The translations under genes were made by a program, and so were the position numbers. A stretch of 64,000 nt of DNA from Vigna angularis (taxonomy: Eukaryota > Streptophyta > Magnoliopsida > Fabales > Fabaceae). Where the stretch lies: the NCBI RefSeq assembly GCF_016808095.1, contig NC_068971.1, positions 682,001 through 746,000 on the forward strand, in the 5' to 3' direction. Each line of letters opens with the position of its first letter. The first letter of the stretch is position 1. The notes below the pieces were generated by a model. The model saw only the letters and a list, made by a program, of their open reading frames with translations. It made no database searches and was not told the origin of the DNA. Shown here piece after piece: positions 40,200 to 54,200 of the stretch.

Positions 40200-43100
40200 T
40201 TAGTCCTTGTGAGGGGAATGGCGACTATATTTTCCCTGCGTTTGAGACCGTTCATCTCTTTCTTTTCTCTTCCGAGAATGTTTGTCTTTGTCTGTAGAAC
40301 TCCGGTGTCGATGTTCTTTCTCAGATGAACTCCTGTTGTCTTTGTCTGTAGATCTCCGGTGAAGATGTTCTTTCTCGGATGAACTCCTCTCATGGTAACG
40401 ACCACTTCTCTCTGATGAGCTCCTTCCACGGGAGTGTTCATCATCTCGGTGTCTTGATCTATTTCTGTAATGCCCTTCCTTAATGTCCACTGAACTTCTA
40501 AGGTTATCTTCCTTTCTGTTTCTGTCGTCGGATCCCCATCTACGTTTATGAGAGTCTTCTTCCCTGTCTGAAAGACTCCTTTCTCTTCTGGGAGGCGATG
40601 GAACCTTTACAAGCATGGACAAAAACAAAAACAATTAAACAAGCAATTCTAGACAAATTCAAATGATTTTGTAATTTTAATATCTTGAAATATAAAGATC
40701 AAATCATTATAAATAAAACATCTTGTCCAAATGAGATATGCTCCAAATGGTAAAATAACACCACCTGAAAGCGTGACATGTATCTTCCTTCAGGCGGAGG
40801 GGGTATGCCAAGCTTCTTCAACTCCTCATATGGGATTGGTTTCCTGGTCAAGTAATAGTCAGAAAATGAACATAGCCAATAAGTATAAGTACCAATAACC
40901 ACATTTGTATCAGTGTATCGTATAAAACTGGATGAAACCATTGCTGGCAACATGGCAGTATCGGAATATTTTGAAAACGTGCCATAGAATATCATTGCTT
41001 TTAAATTAGTATGTAATGGAAATTAGACTGGCCATTGACTTTTGGCCAATTACACCCACATCCTCTCTTGTTTCGAAAAATCACATTGACCTTCTGTTCA
41101 AAAGAAAAAAACTGTAATAATGAAAATATAAAAACAACCTAGTCTCATCTCATGTCACAAAGTGCAATTGGGCCCTTTTAAACTTTTGCAGAGAATTAAG
41201 TCCCCCTTTGTACAGCCTTCCAATCAAGTGAGGACACAGTGTAATTTAGACATATTTCTAGAAACCACAGTGTAATTTTACTCTGATAATCAACCAATTT
41301 TGATAATGGTTCAATATTCACTTTTCATTTAACACAGATTATCACAAATCTTTCAAAACTAGGATATAACAATTCAGAAAAATACTTTTCAGATATGACT
41401 TGGGACGAGTGAATTGAAACTTACAAGGGTGCACGAAATGGTTTTTCTCTTCCCCCAAAACGAAGTTGCCCTGATTCCTTCTTGCCACTGAGACCACCAC
41501 CTGTAGAAGAGAACAAAAAGTATTCAGATGGATCCTGGTCCATTAGATAGAAATGCAACTTGAAGAATGAGTCACTTTAACTGACCTAACCTTCTAGGAA
41601 TCCATCCAGGCATCAATTGTTGTCTGTTGTAATCAACTATGATTTCACAATCATCAACAATCAAATGATGAGCATCCTGCAAAACGAGAAAATTCAGTCA
41701 TTTTCCATAGCATTGCTTTTATAAGCTAAAGATTAAATAGTTTTAATACCACACCATGTATGCCCGTCGCATCTCCCTTTCAGTTTCATATTCAACAAAA
41801 GCATAACCGCGAGAAGCTCCTGTCACTGCAACCAAAAATAAATAAAACCAATGTTAAAACTTAAATCCCAGAGCTTGACAATAATACGGCTTAAAGATAA
41901 CTATATACATATCATTTAAGGGAATGAACTCATAAAGTTTCCAAATCAATGGCAGGAATTTAACACGAAAAATGTGGCTATACACAGAATGTGGCACAAA
42001 TAACCCAACTGGAAATGTTATATCTTTTCGTAAACGAACATTTAAAGAGACTCAATAGTATATTTTTCCAGTAGTTGAGGCAATAACCCAACAAGTCATT
42101 CTCAGATCTGTTGATAATTCTAACAAAAACAACTTCATGAATGAAATACATTGTTCTTAACCGTGTACAGTGCTACAACCACTATATTATATCTACATAA
42201 ATAGAAAACAATTTGTGGTGGAAAAACAATCTGAAAAGAACAGTATCCAGATTCCTGAGAGACTTTAACATAGTTCTTAAAATGGCTGAAATACAATAAA
42301 ACATAGTCAAATGCAGAGCATTATACAAGCAAGAAATCAAGAAAGACTCAATCACATCGACCTGCATGCTCAAAAGAAGCACGACTTATATGTTTTTCAA
42401 AAGCACACAATTTGAAGATGTAAAATAGCTACTCTTAGAGCAGGAAGAAGAAATAACTAACAGGAACTGACAATCAAAGAAGGGTTAAGAAGTAAGGTAG
42501 ACCAAAGAATGATACCAATGTCCCTGACCAAGCGTAAATTCTTCACCTGGCCATATTTACTCATAACCTGAAAGTTGAAAACACATTCCAAAAGCACTAG
42601 AATTAAGCTACCCGATAAGTTAATTGTGCTTTAAAAATGAGGCAGCAGAAGACAAAATGACAATATCCTCCATTATTTTGACATGATTGTAATAAACTCA
42701 TGTCCTTCCTCACGAGCTTCAAGGAACATAATTGATTTCCAAATTTAGAAGCTATATGTTCAATTCCTACTATTGTCGATTGTTTATGGGGTTAGTAAGG
42801 GTTAGAATAGAACCCTAAGCATATATTCATGATTTCTTATCTCCCTTCTACATAAAATATCTACATTAACTATGTTAAGACATAGGACACAATTTTCTAG
42901 ATATTTATATTTATCATGTATTGAAGGCAATATCACTTGAACATATTTGCACCCGATGGAAAAGAAAAGAAAAAATTGTACTTTGTGGAGAGTATCCTGT
43001 GTGGTGAGGCGAGAGAGACGAGCAACGAACAGAGTGCAATAAGGGTCTCCAGTGGCCTTAGGATCACCATGTGGGTCATCTGCAAAATTCAAATTTTAAG

Positions 43101-43306
43101 AATAGAAAGGAACCAAAATTGAAATAATTTATTAAAAAGTGAAGGAAAAAGAAAAACAGACAGAGGCCAATAGAGGAACAGAGTTGAGCACGATAAACAG
43201 CATTGTCGTGAGGAACAACATCCGTGCCGTCGATGCTGCCAGCTTGAATGGGATGGTACGAATCTGCATAGAATACTGAGCTCAAGTTTTTGGACCGAAC
43301 ACTCAT
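40200..43306 (-). CDS. SNRNP35: U11/U12 small nuclear ribonucleoprotein 35 kDa protein (complete, 8 exons)
   Basis: Spliced gene of 338 residues. Exons on the minus strand: 43306-43162, 43079-42982, 42567-42516, 41825-41755, 41676-41586, 41500-41425, 40843-40765, 40604-40200; all junctions are GT/AG and in frame. The N-terminus has [13 protein letters not shown] and [14 protein letters not shown]. The RNA-recognition motif follows, with RNP2 TLFVARL (64-70) and RNP1 RGYAFVEY (104-111). Then come [57 protein letters not shown] and an Arg/Ser/Asp/Glu-rich tail to HSPHKD. This order is typical of U11/U12-35K, the minor-spliceosome counterpart of U1-70K, which acts in recognition of U12-type 5' splice sites in the nucleus. 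The RS-like tail is variable in plants. It is divergent from RRP7. Only this copy is complete. Confidence 0.93.
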
Positions 43307-44473
43307 TGCTCTCTGCTCTTCTTCACCTGTTTTTGTTTATGGTCATTAACCCTCAATGCACATTAACCCAAGAAACCACGTACCCTTGTAACAAAGTCAC
43401 ACTGCCTCAACACCACTGCAACGCAAGCCATCCACCCCGACAACCTGAATCAAATTGAAAACGAGGTTAGGAGAACAAAATTGAAATTCAAAAAGAAAAC
43501 CTATCAGACTTTCCAACTTCCCCCTCCCTCGATGTCCCATCAAACTAGGGAAAACACAATAGCTCAACTAAAACGAAATTGCTCACCAAAAAAGGTATGC
43601 CCAAATCGAAACTGCAACCCTAATGGGACCACCAAAAGCCAAATTTTAGCGCCAATGTCGTCAGCAAGGAGATGAACGTCGACACGGAGGAAGCTTTGCC
43701 CTACCGAAATTGAAACCGGAAACATTAGGGAGCCAAAATGAATTTGAAAAACAAATCCAAATGATTTCACACGGATAAATTAATAATAATAATAATAAAA
43801 TGTATTATCTTAATTTTTTATTAATTTTAATATTTAAAAATAATTTTTTTTAAAGTATCTTATTCTTAAATATTATATTTTATAATTAAGAATAATTTGA
43901 TAATCTTTATTTTCTATTTATTAAAATATTTTTTTATCTATTATAACAATTAAATATTACATAAACTTTTATAAAATTTATTTTCAATTATTTCCAAATT
44001 CTTTAAAAAAAACAACACATATCTTATTTTCAAATTTCCTCAAATACATATATAATTCATATATTCACTCTCCACATAGCCTTAAAAAAAATAATATTCC
44101 TTCCAAGTCAGCAGTGTCAAATTCTAGGGTTCATGATTCTCTCTCATAATCTAAAATCTAATAACACTTTAAACCTGCACCTTCCTAAAGGTCCAGCGCA
44201 ACCTTGCACTTCTATCCTCTTTACTCACTTCTTGTAATGCTCAATCAATTTCACACTTCTGCATGTTCCGATTCTAGCAATTCATTCCGCTTTTGAGTTA
44301 ATTTGTTAGTTTTCGTCGTCTTCTCGCAGCGCTTCTCCTCCACGGGCGCCGTCATTGTTTTAGTTGCTCCTTTCAGGTTCGTTCTTATGAGTTACCAAAG
44401 TGTATACTTGATTCATAATTTGTGGATTTAACATAATATTATTTGTTGGTTCACAGGGTGAGTATTTGTTACA
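43307..44473. promoter_or_regulatory. Divergent promoter region of U11/U12-35K and RRP7
   Basis: 1.17 kb between the two start codons. It contains AACCCTAA (about 43617), a telo-box-like motif common in plant translation and ribosome-biogenesis genes, and CTAGGGTTC near 44125. An AT-rich block (43770-44060) separates GC-richer flanks that are probably the two 5' UTRs. A 5'-UTR intron for RRP7 is possible (TTTCAG|GTTCGT to TTCACAG|GG, about 44376-44457). No protein gene is seen here. Confidence 0.5.
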
Positions 44474-47400
44474 ATGAAGGTAAAGAAGGCTAAAAGAGAC
44501 CTCCATAGTGGAGAAAAAAAGAAGAAAAGGAACAGGGAACAAAATGCTGAAGTTGAGATACATGCTACTGTGGAGGGCCTTGAAGGTAACTGTGCTTTGT
44601 TTTCTAATCATCACCCTTTTCTTTGGCTGTCTCTGATGTACTGTGTTTGTTTCAGTGGATAATGAAATACATGTTAGTGACGCAAAGAAGGAGAAGGCTT
44701 CTATCAACAAAAAAAGGAATAACAAAGACAAAAGTCTTGTTAGGAAACGAAAACCAAAGGGTGAAGAGGTTGGTTTCGATAAACCAAGTGGTGAGTTGAA
44801 TGTTATGTATGGGGTGTGGGCTAGTGCCATTTGTGAACTAGTATATATTTTATTTTCAATTGTTGTAGAACAATTGCTCATACTACTCTAATACTATATT
44901 GTGTTAATTTTTATTTGTTGACATTGTTTTCCATGTTCTGGCATTTAGTATAGACATCTTTTTATAAAAGATTCGTTAACTATGTCATCCTGGTCATGCT
45001 CAACATATACGGTTAAATGATAACAGATGGAGTAGTGGACAATTGTCATTCTAGTGCTGAGGAGATCCAAGACTTTGGCGGTCATAGAGATTTGGATAAT
45101 GGGGCAGTTGTCAAACCCTGTAAGAAAATACATTTTCTAGTTTAATTCGTTTTGTTGTTTGGAATGTAATATTCGAATTTATGCATTGCTTTCCCTCATG
45201 AACTTTTTATCTTTTAGGTACGTCAAAGAAAGACAAGAAAAAAAGGAAAAAGGAGGTTCAAAATTCCCAGGAAAAGGGAGAAGGGTACAACAATCAGAAG
45301 GAAGTTGAAGTTTATACTATTTCCTCTGGAGATAATGACTGCTCAAAAGGAATGAAAAGTATGAATTGTTAATATTAAGCACATTTCTTTTTGTTTGATT
45401 TAAAATAAAATTCAAAACACTGGACATCCATAACTTTTACCTGTGTTATACATATGAGATGATGAGCATATATGTTTGCAATGCCAAAATTGTGTCATAG
45501 ATATTGCATTGCAAGTCTATTTAAATGTATTTTGGCTCTATTTGCAATAGTAGTTGCCATATAAAAGGATTTTTTATATCTCTCCATCATTGACCACATT
45601 CCACCACTACTAGCTTCAATGTTTGAACATTTAGAGATATCTTTTAACTTTATTCTTTCAATCTGTTGGACAGAATGGATTATGATGCACCTTTGTATTT
45701 TGTCTGTATTTATTACCGATTTACTATTAATAATTATACCTAGTATAGTTTTTGAATGGGGACTTTTGAAAGTATAGAATGGATCGTGGAATACCATCAA
45801 AGCAGACCAGGATTGGAAGTATTGCAAAATCAAATTGATGACTTTATAACTGCTCATGAAGAAAAACTAGAAGAGGTAAATTTTTTTACGAACATTCATG
45901 AAGTGATAATAGAATGATTAAACGCATTTGTCATATTAATTTATACTGTTCTGTGGCTAAATGGAAGTGTAAACCTTTTCCTCTGGACATAATTATATAA
46001 TGGATAAGTTTTGTTTATATTATATAATATTGACGTTGGCTACTATCGTATTCAATTGGAGCTTCATTTCCATGGCTTTAAATAATAACTTCATTACCAA
46101 AAGTGGGCTTTAACATATGAATCCCAGTTATAATTGTCTCATTTTTTAGAGTTGTGTTGCCTCCATGTGTTGTGCATGACCTCCATGTGTGGCGCATAGG
46201 CAATGCTTCCAGTTGATGAAGCTTGTAGTTTTTTAGCATGGTATTTGGTCCTAGAAGGGTGTTAGGATACAGAGTTATTCCAATTTGTACTTTATGGAGT
46301 GTACTCAAAGATGAATTTATATAGTTCTCTGAATTTGCAAATTCAAACGTATATGAAGGGGGAGTTCATTTTTTGTTTCATTTTGATGTTGAATTTGTGG
46401 AGTGTAGCATTTGGATAATTTGTTTCTTTTTTGTCTCTTATCTGTTGTCTCGTACCATTTGGCTTCCTGCTTACATGTGTGCAATACTACTTGTCAAGAG
46501 AGAAAGATGCAATCATGAATGAAATTAACTCACAATTGAAATGATAGCATTGATGTAGCTAGCCTACCGGCAATGTTTTCATCACACCCTTCTTGAGTAA
46601 TGCTAGTAACCTTTATTGTGTCCTAACAGTATGCTTTTGAAAATGGTTTAATTTAATGTTATCATGCTAGTAGAGATCAATTAATGTTAACTAGAGTAGT
46701 GGAGAAAATCTTTGGAAACACATTTCTGATTAATTATGAACAAAATGAAGCATGTAGAATAGAACACTATTTCTAGTTTAGATGTCAAAATTGGAGAGAT
46801 CATTCGATTCCACCAGTCTCAAAATATGTTGGATCGTTTATATAATATAATTGGACTTCAAATTGGGGTGAATGAAATGACGAAGTGCCTTAGTAGTTAT
46901 ATGTGATTCAAAAATGCTTCTGAAGCGTAATGAAATTTTACTATACAGATCAAGATCTGGGATATTTTATTGTCTTATATGTTGAGTAAGTGGTAAAGAG
47001 TTCATGTTAGTGTTGTTGCAGACTTGAGGATGTTGTGGTTGTTATGAGTAAGTGAGCATAAAAGACTCGGTAGAATCAATAATGGATTTATTATATAGAA
47101 AGCTAGGGTAGCATCTATTGAGGAAAAAAAGCTAGAATATTGCTTAAAGTGGTTTGATTGCAGTAAAAGCCGATAGAAGTCTCAATAAGGAGAGTGTCTC
47201 AGATGCAAGATAGCCCCTTTGGTTAGAGGTGGAGAAACCAAAAAAACTTAGGAAAAATCATTCATAAAGGACTTAAATCTAAATGAAATTTTGAGGTTTT
47301 GGTTTGTGATGAAACACAATGGTGCCATTGCATGTGTTGGATTTGAATTGCATTTGCAGTATCTGACTGAAATGAGTACTATGTGCATGCGATTAATTCT

Positions 47401-48457
47401 CCATTTTATCACATAAGCATCTTTTTAAATTCCTTGAATGTTCAAGTTTTTATATTCATAACGTATGAATGCTCCCACATATTTTAGTCTTTAATTTTGT
47501 TGTACATGTGATGATTTATGCAGGAAAGAAAAGAAAAAGAAGCCCTTGCTGCAGATGGGGGGTGGACGGTTGTTGTACACCATAAAGGTAGAAAGAAAAC
47601 TACCGATTCTGAAACTGGAATTGCAGTAGGTTCAGTTGCTCAAGCAGCCGTGGAAAATAAAATGGCCAAAAAGAAACGTAAAGAAATTGGTCTAGATTTC
47701 TACAGATTTCAAAAAAGAGAAGCACAGAGAAATGGTATTATTTCCTTTTTCTTGAAATTGACCTAAATGTTGATTAGGGAGCTATCTATCAAAGTTTGAT
47801 AAAATTATTTCAGAAGCTGGTGTCATTTGCTTTTCTTTTGTTTCTAATGAATACCTTAATGTGTAAGAAAAGAAAACCGTAATGATTTCCATTTCTATTC
47901 CCATGCTTCATTATTTATTTGACTTTCCTAAACTTCGGTTGTGCTGAAGAGTCACAGCTCATCTTGGTTCATAAAATGAATGTCTTGTTGCTGTGGGTTG
48001 GACTCCCTTAAGGAATATTTGATTTTATGTTGAAGTCTCGTGCTTTATACCATGTATTGTATCATTCATAACTGCTGTTGTGTTCAAGATTTTAAACCCA
48101 TTTTGCTGCCAATTCAAGATTTTATTCACAAATGACTGTCAGGAAAGAATATTTCTGGATATTCATGAAATGGATCTCATGTTGCTATTGGTTGGAACTG
48201 TTTAAGTAATTATATGATTTTATGTAAATGTATCTTGCTTTATACCTCATTTTGTTTCTTAGCTCTAGTTGTCGGGAATCAAAACTTAGTAACTCTCTAA
48301 ATCGATTGTGATTACATTCTTGTTATTGTTGGTGGTCAAAGTGAGATAAACCCTTTTTATTTTGTTTGCAGAGATCATGACGCTGCAGAGCAAATTTGAG
48401 GAGGATAAAAAACGTCTGCAGCAGATGAGAGCTGCGAGGAAATTTAGGCCTTATTAA
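44474..48457 (+). CDS. RRP7: Ribosomal RNA-processing protein 7 (RRP7) homologue (7 exons)
   Basis: Spliced gene of 291 residues. Exons on the plus strand: 44474-44585, 44656-44790, 45027-45119, 45218-45358, 45778-45875, 47524-47734, 48372-48457; GT/AG junctions, frame kept throughout. Residues 1-160 are Lys/Arg/Glu-rich with nuclear-type basic clusters and no known fold. Residues about 160-291 form the RRP7 C-terminal domain: KWIVEYHQSRPGLEVLQNQI, ADGGWTVVVHHKGRKKTTDS, LDFYRFQKREAQRNEI, FEEDKKRLQQMRAARKFRPY at the very end. In yeast, Rrp7 acts in 18S rRNA processing and small-subunit assembly in the nucleolus. The first domain of yeast and animal RRP7 is not recognisable here, as in other short plant homologues I recall. 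Intron 5 is long (about 1.65 kb). Confidence 0.9.
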
Positions 48458-49631
48458 TCAATGTTTTTAGCGCAGATCAAGGTTCACGGTAGTTTTTATG
48501 GGGAATCTGGGGTAGTTATGGAGTCTTGAAGTTGAATTTCCTATAGCTCGCAAATTAAAAAAAAAAAAAAAAAAGGTTCATTTATCATTCCAATTTTGTC
48601 AAACTTATTGTACATTAATGTAGGTAATAGTTATTTTATTTCGACTTCTTTTTGGTTTTTTGGCAGCATTGCTATTATCTTCACAATTTGTCTATTTGTA
48701 AGATTGTCATTTACATGCAAATTCAAGATGCTAAAACTCAGAACAACTATCATTTATCTATTGTGTGTCTTATTAATTTTTCTTTCGTACTCCAGTTGAA
48801 TTTGCTTATTTTCAGCTTGACTTCTGTCTAGTGGAGTTAACCATGATAGAAAGGAAGATTATGTTATTATCTTAGACTTTCTTTGATGTTACAATTATGG
48901 AGGAATGGAAAGAAGGGTGTTTATGTTTGGAGGTTATTGAATTCTTCCGTTATTACAAGGTGACCGGGAAAAAGATAGATAAAAAAACATAAATAATTTT
49001 TGTGCAGTACCACTACAGTCATTAAAAATGTTTAAAAAGGAAATAAAAATCATTTTATATATATGTACTATTTTTTTTCTCTATCTCTGACAAACATAAG
49101 TCTCTTTCATTCTTTGTTAAATAAAATAAAAAATTAATAGTTTAAGTATAGAATTATAGTGAATCAAACTGAGAGAAGCGTATTGACAGCTTAGAATGTG
49201 TAGTTGATAGGTAATTGATCATTATTGTCCTTCACTGCTGCATTCTCTGTATCCAATCCAACTTATAGAATCGAGAAGGAATCTAACATATCACAATACA
49301 AGGCAATGATATCATACTGACACTGTTGTTGATATGAGCATGTCGTGTCACAACTACGATATTCACCTCAATCAATTACAGTATCAACTCATGCACTGTT
49401 TTGTTGTTCAGCAACAACCTCGACAACACATTACATGTCTTTCGTTACGTGTGAGGCTGCCACTATAACATTTCATGGCTTCCGTGTATCTATCAAGTTC
49501 ATCACCAATATAGGGACCCACCTTCCATTTTCTTCTTTTTCTTCGCTTTGAAACATTGCATGCATGCATGCATGCTTCTCAGCTCTTATTCTCCATCACA
49601 GTCTTTTTACTTGTCTGCACTTTTGATTGAT

Positions 49632-49633
<2 letters not shown>
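48458..49633. other. RRP7 3' UTR and intergenic DNA
   Basis: A run of 18 or so A residues at about 48556-48574 lies just after the stop codon. A GCATGC-type alternating palindrome lies at about 49556-49575. No gene seen. Confidence 0.5.

Positions 49634-49671
<38 letters not shown>
49634..49671. repeat. (AT)n microsatellite
   Basis: About 19 AT units directly before GATCGTGCGTG. Confidence 0.9.
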
Positions 49672-49673
<2 letters not shown>

Positions 49674-50439
49674 ATCGTGCGTGACAGTGGCAAAAGACGT
49701 CACCAACCAAATCGGAGCAGAAATGTGGTTCTCTCTGTGTAATCACTCACATCATCACACATCCCCAGAGAAAAACTGTTTGTCAATCTAGTTTTTTTCA
49801 TTACACTAAAATAGAAACCGAGATAATATATAATTATACTTTTGAATTTAAAAGAAAAAAAAACATATAATTTTGTTATTAAACTCATTATTTTCCTTAT
49901 TAAACTTTGAAATTGGTTTGAATTTTAAATTTTGATATATTTTGGAAGTAAAGGGATCTTTACCTCCTACTGGATTACATTAATGACCTGTACTCATGTA
50001 ATCAATATGTTTTATTATTAGATGCATATTTGCTTAATTTTTTAGATATTTAAAATGACCTGGAAGGACCATTGTTTTATATTATCCAAAGTAAACCAAA
50101 CACGTGCAAATGAATCACCAGTGAATCTTCTTGAAACTTATTGAAAAACTAATCATGTTAGATTCCACTTTTAAATTATGAGAGAAAGTCATTAAATTGG
50201 TGAAGAGAGAGTTAAAGAGAAAGTGTTAGAAATTACTGTCATTGGTATATCTTTGGTGTCCAATTATTCACAAATTACAATGTCACACTCACACACAACC
50301 AAAATAATACGCCAACGAAAAATCAAACAAAATCATGTCATCCACCTTTCTAATTATGAGACTCAAGATCAACCACCTCCCACTAAAGATAAAAAAAATA
50401 AGTTTAATGTACCTCATTTTATGTTAGTAGTATCGTGTC

Positions 50440-50745
50440 GACTAGAGATAAAATATATAAATGGATATAAACCTCATCTTATAAGTCGATTTTGTAGAGT
50501 TGAATTAAACTCAAAGTCCACTTATTAATATGATATTGTTCCACCAGTTATCGGTGCATTATCGGATCACCTATTAATATCTAGCTTCACACTCGAGATG
50601 TATATATTTTCATTTAAAAGAGTGTGTTGAAAGTCTCACAACTAGAGATAAAATCAATTTATAATATATAAATAGGTGCAAATCTCACCTTATAAGTCGA
50701 TATTGTAACATTAAATTAGACTTAAATCCACTTCTTAATATTTTA
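50440..50745. repeat. Two diverged copies of a dispersed repeat word
   Basis: Two blocks (about 50440-50530 and 50640-50745) share CTAGAGATAAAAT, ACCTTATAAGTCGAT (CATCTTATAAGTCGAT), a TTGTA...TTAAATTA stretch and TCCACTT(C)TTAAT. A related but weaker block lies near 56500-56640. Sequences of this kind are scattered widely in legume genomes; the parent element is not identified here. Confidence 0.45.
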
Positions 50746-51132
50746 CAAACTAACATAATAAGATTAAATTATATTTAAAATCTACTTCTTAATCTAATAT
50801 AATTAAGTTAGGTTTGAAATTAACCTAATATACATATGAGGTGTAAGAAAGTTTCGTTGACATGCAAGTGGTAGAAAGATTGATTATTGGCGTGTGTGGG
50901 AACATTGAAACAGGAGCAATTTTTTTTTCAATGGTCCAAAATCATTTGAAATAATATCTACTACAGTACAATTATAAGGGTAGCCTACCCTTCACAACCA
51001 CACTAATTAATGAAGTTACCAAAACCTTAGTAATAGGAGTAAACTCGAATTAGTTATAAGAGAATAGAGAGTAATGGATGTTATACAAAAGAACCTAACC
51101 ATGATCTATAGTAGACAAAAAAGAAGACTCAC

Positions 51133-51258
51133 CGAAGAAAGTAATAGAGTGCATGAAAGTGACATTACAGACTGTGAGCAATGAGCCAGTCAGAAGAGTA
51201 AAGAAAGCAGGGATTTTAGTTGGATATTGAGGAGGAGAAAGTGTAATAACCAAGTTGC
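51133..51258 (-). other. Possible orphan exon of a membrane protein
   Basis: Read on the minus strand, a 126-bp block lies between an acceptor-like AACAG and a donor-like GTGAGT. One frame is open and hydrophobic: LVITLSPPQYPTKIPAFFTL then LTGSLLTVCNVTFMHSITFF. It looks more protein-like than its surroundings, but I find no neighbouring exons and do not recognise the family. It could be a gene relic or chance. Confidence 0.2.
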
Positions 51259-54200
51259 CTGTTCTTATGAAGGAGCATATTCATACCAATTTATAATCAT
51301 AATTTAATACTAGTTAGTTGCCAAATGTGCATAACTTCATTCATCACTTATAAATGCATTTCAATTCCTATCAACTGGTTATTATATTTATCAGTTTTTG
51401 GTTTGCATACTTTCTCAATCAATTAACAAATCTTCATTCATTAGTGAAACTGTTTTTGTTTATAACCATTTTTAGGAAGAGAAAATGAAAAAAAAAGTCT
51501 TTTTGTTACCTGAAAATAAAATATATCTGAAATTGAAATTTTGTAATATTGAAGTATAATATATTTTTTTTATCAGCAATGTTAATTGTTAAGTATTTTT
51601 TAATGAAAATAGTTGAACTTGTTTTTACCCTCTTTTATATTCAACAAATTAATCTTATATCTACTCAAGTGGAGAGATCTCTCTTCCAACTTTAATTCAG
51701 TTTAAACAATCTGTTAATTGAATTAGCATTTGTTAATTTAATATGTGGATTATAATAAAAATTGTTTAACCCATTTATTAAAGGTTTTCTACATTAATTG
51801 AATAAGCAATCTCAATTTTAAAGGCTTTCTATATTAATTAAATTAGTATATGCGGGTTAAAAAGTTTTTATTTCAGATTGTCTCATCGGGCTTTTTAATA
51901 TGAAAAATATAATATCAATAAATAAAAAGGTTGAAAGTAATTAAGTAAAACTATAAAAAAATATATAAAAAGTTCAAGTAATTTTTTTATGGTTGTTGGA
52001 TGGTGATATATCACTTTGATTTAGAGTGAAATTATAGATTAGATAAACCCTAAAAATGTTTCTAGGTGACTTAAGATAGAAATTATGGTACTATTTTTGA
52101 CAAATAGATTTTTATTAAGCAATTCATAAATAGATTTTAAAATGGTTTAGAATGAGTAAGGTTTTAGTGCGACTTCATAAAAAAAAGTTTGTTCAAAATA
52201 CAGAACAATTTGTAGATTTTGTTGAAAAACCTATGTTCAAATTATAAATCTAATATATGTATGGAACACAACGAGAAGTTTTTACGGAACAAAATTTACT
52301 ATTATCTCCACCATTATGAATAAAATGTGTTTGATAAAACCTCAAATACAAATAAAAATTAAACAAGGTTATACAAATATCTATATTAAAATTAATTTTT
52401 TATTTAAATATTTATGAATGCATTGTATATGGTTGAGTATCTCTCGACCACATAAGTATTAATCTCGTCTTAAGACGATAAGATACACAACACAACTGCA
52501 TATCTCCTAAATGTTTGTATCTAAACATGTTTAGCTCATATTGTATGCGACTATCATTAAGCGATCTGATCGATTATCTGTCAATCTACCAGAACTAATG
52601 ATATACCAACTACTAAGCATAATATAATCAAACAAGGTAATTGGACTATTAAGCCCAAGCCTAGACCCATCTAGGTAAGGATTTATAAACGTAATAAATT
52701 ATATTATAAATAACACAACCATGATATTTTATTTACGTTTTCATTGATTACACATTTAATACTACTAACTTGAGAGACTTACTTAATCATCATAGTGTCT
52801 TTTGAAACATAATCTTATTCATATTATGAAAAACTAATAATAAGATGTATACTTTAAATATTAAATATGAGTAATTTATATATTAAAGATTAAAGACATT
52901 TATGGAGTTAGTCTTTATATGGTATTTCTTCAACTTTGTAATAATAATTATATAATATTAACGTTGTGAAGAATGTAAAAAGAATTATATAAGAGCGTAA
53001 AATAATCTTACCTTTTACTACCTATACTTTTTAGCTTTGTAACCAAGTTAAAAGTGTAGTAAGATTAAGATGATTAATGTTTCTCTTTAAATGATTAAGA
53101 AATATTTCAATCTTAATGTAATAATACCTTCTCACTTCTTTACCGGAATAAATATAGTAAAGCTAGGATAATTACGTATTAATGAAATTAACGCAAAGAT
53201 GATTTATTTAATACCTCCTTAAGTAGTACATATATTCATAAAAATGTTGTAATGTTACACAATAAAGAGTTTACAAAATTATTATTATTTAAAAAAGAAT
53301 ATATATATTATTTATGTTCTTGTGATGGGTTTAGGGTTTCTTACAAGATACGAAAACATTACTAAAAGACTGTGTTACTTGTAGAATGTCTATGATCATA
53401 GAATATCTAATAAAACCTATAACAGCTCAACATTTCATTGAATTGCAATTACAATTTTCAACTAACCAAAAACACTTGTCAATCACTTCTGTGTAGATTA
53501 ACTGCACATATTGTAATGATGAATGTAATAAAATAGAAATAAAAAAGTATGCAATTATTTAACTTCATTACTATATATACAACTTTAAATGCAATTCAAC
53601 TCCTTTCTAATTTTAAAAATCTAAACATTTGAACAAATAGAGTAGGCCGTTTAAATGTCTATTTTCCTAATATACTAATCCTTTAATTTAAAAAAGTATA
53701 TGTATTAATTGTTTTTAAACTTAAACATGAAATAATTACCGTGTTTATGATTGTAGTTTGATGTAATTAAGAAAACTAGAGAGAGAAAGAAAAGGGTGGT
53801 GAAAATTGCATTGCATGATTACTTCTGCCGCTGTTACGGAAACACCATGGCGTGTTCCCCTGTCGTTTTAGTAACCTGCTAAAGTTACAAAATTTAGGGT
53901 TTTTTTTTTCATTTCAAAAATATTTTAATAATTTTTTTATAATATTAATTAATTAATTTTAATTTTAGACATATTTTTAAATGATTATCATTAAAGTCAA
54001 CAATTTTAACATGTTGTTTACAATTTATAATTAGACTTTTGTAGTTTTTTTCCTTACTAATGTATTTAAAGTTAATTATTTATTTAATATCTGACATGTA
54101 CTTATCTTTGCTAGTTTACCATAATTTTCAAATTATTCTTCATTAACTCAATAAATAACAAAAACCCAATTGATTAAAACTGAATTGAATTAAACGTGAA

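Larger units (their letters stand above)
27739..42838. repeat. Direct large duplication, copy 2 (segment A)
   Basis: Second copy of 1-15104, in the same orientation. Unlike copy 1 it continues without a break into exons 2 and 1 of U11/U12-35K, so its right edge is the ancestral arrangement. The right breakpoint (42838) lies inside intron 2 of that gene. The near absence of differences suggests a very recent event or a false assembly duplication. Confidence 0.95.

Noticed and set aside
49556..49575. The GCATGC alternating tract as a regulatory (RY-type) element
   Set aside because: CATGCA is part of RY motifs, but no gene lies close enough for a supported assignment.
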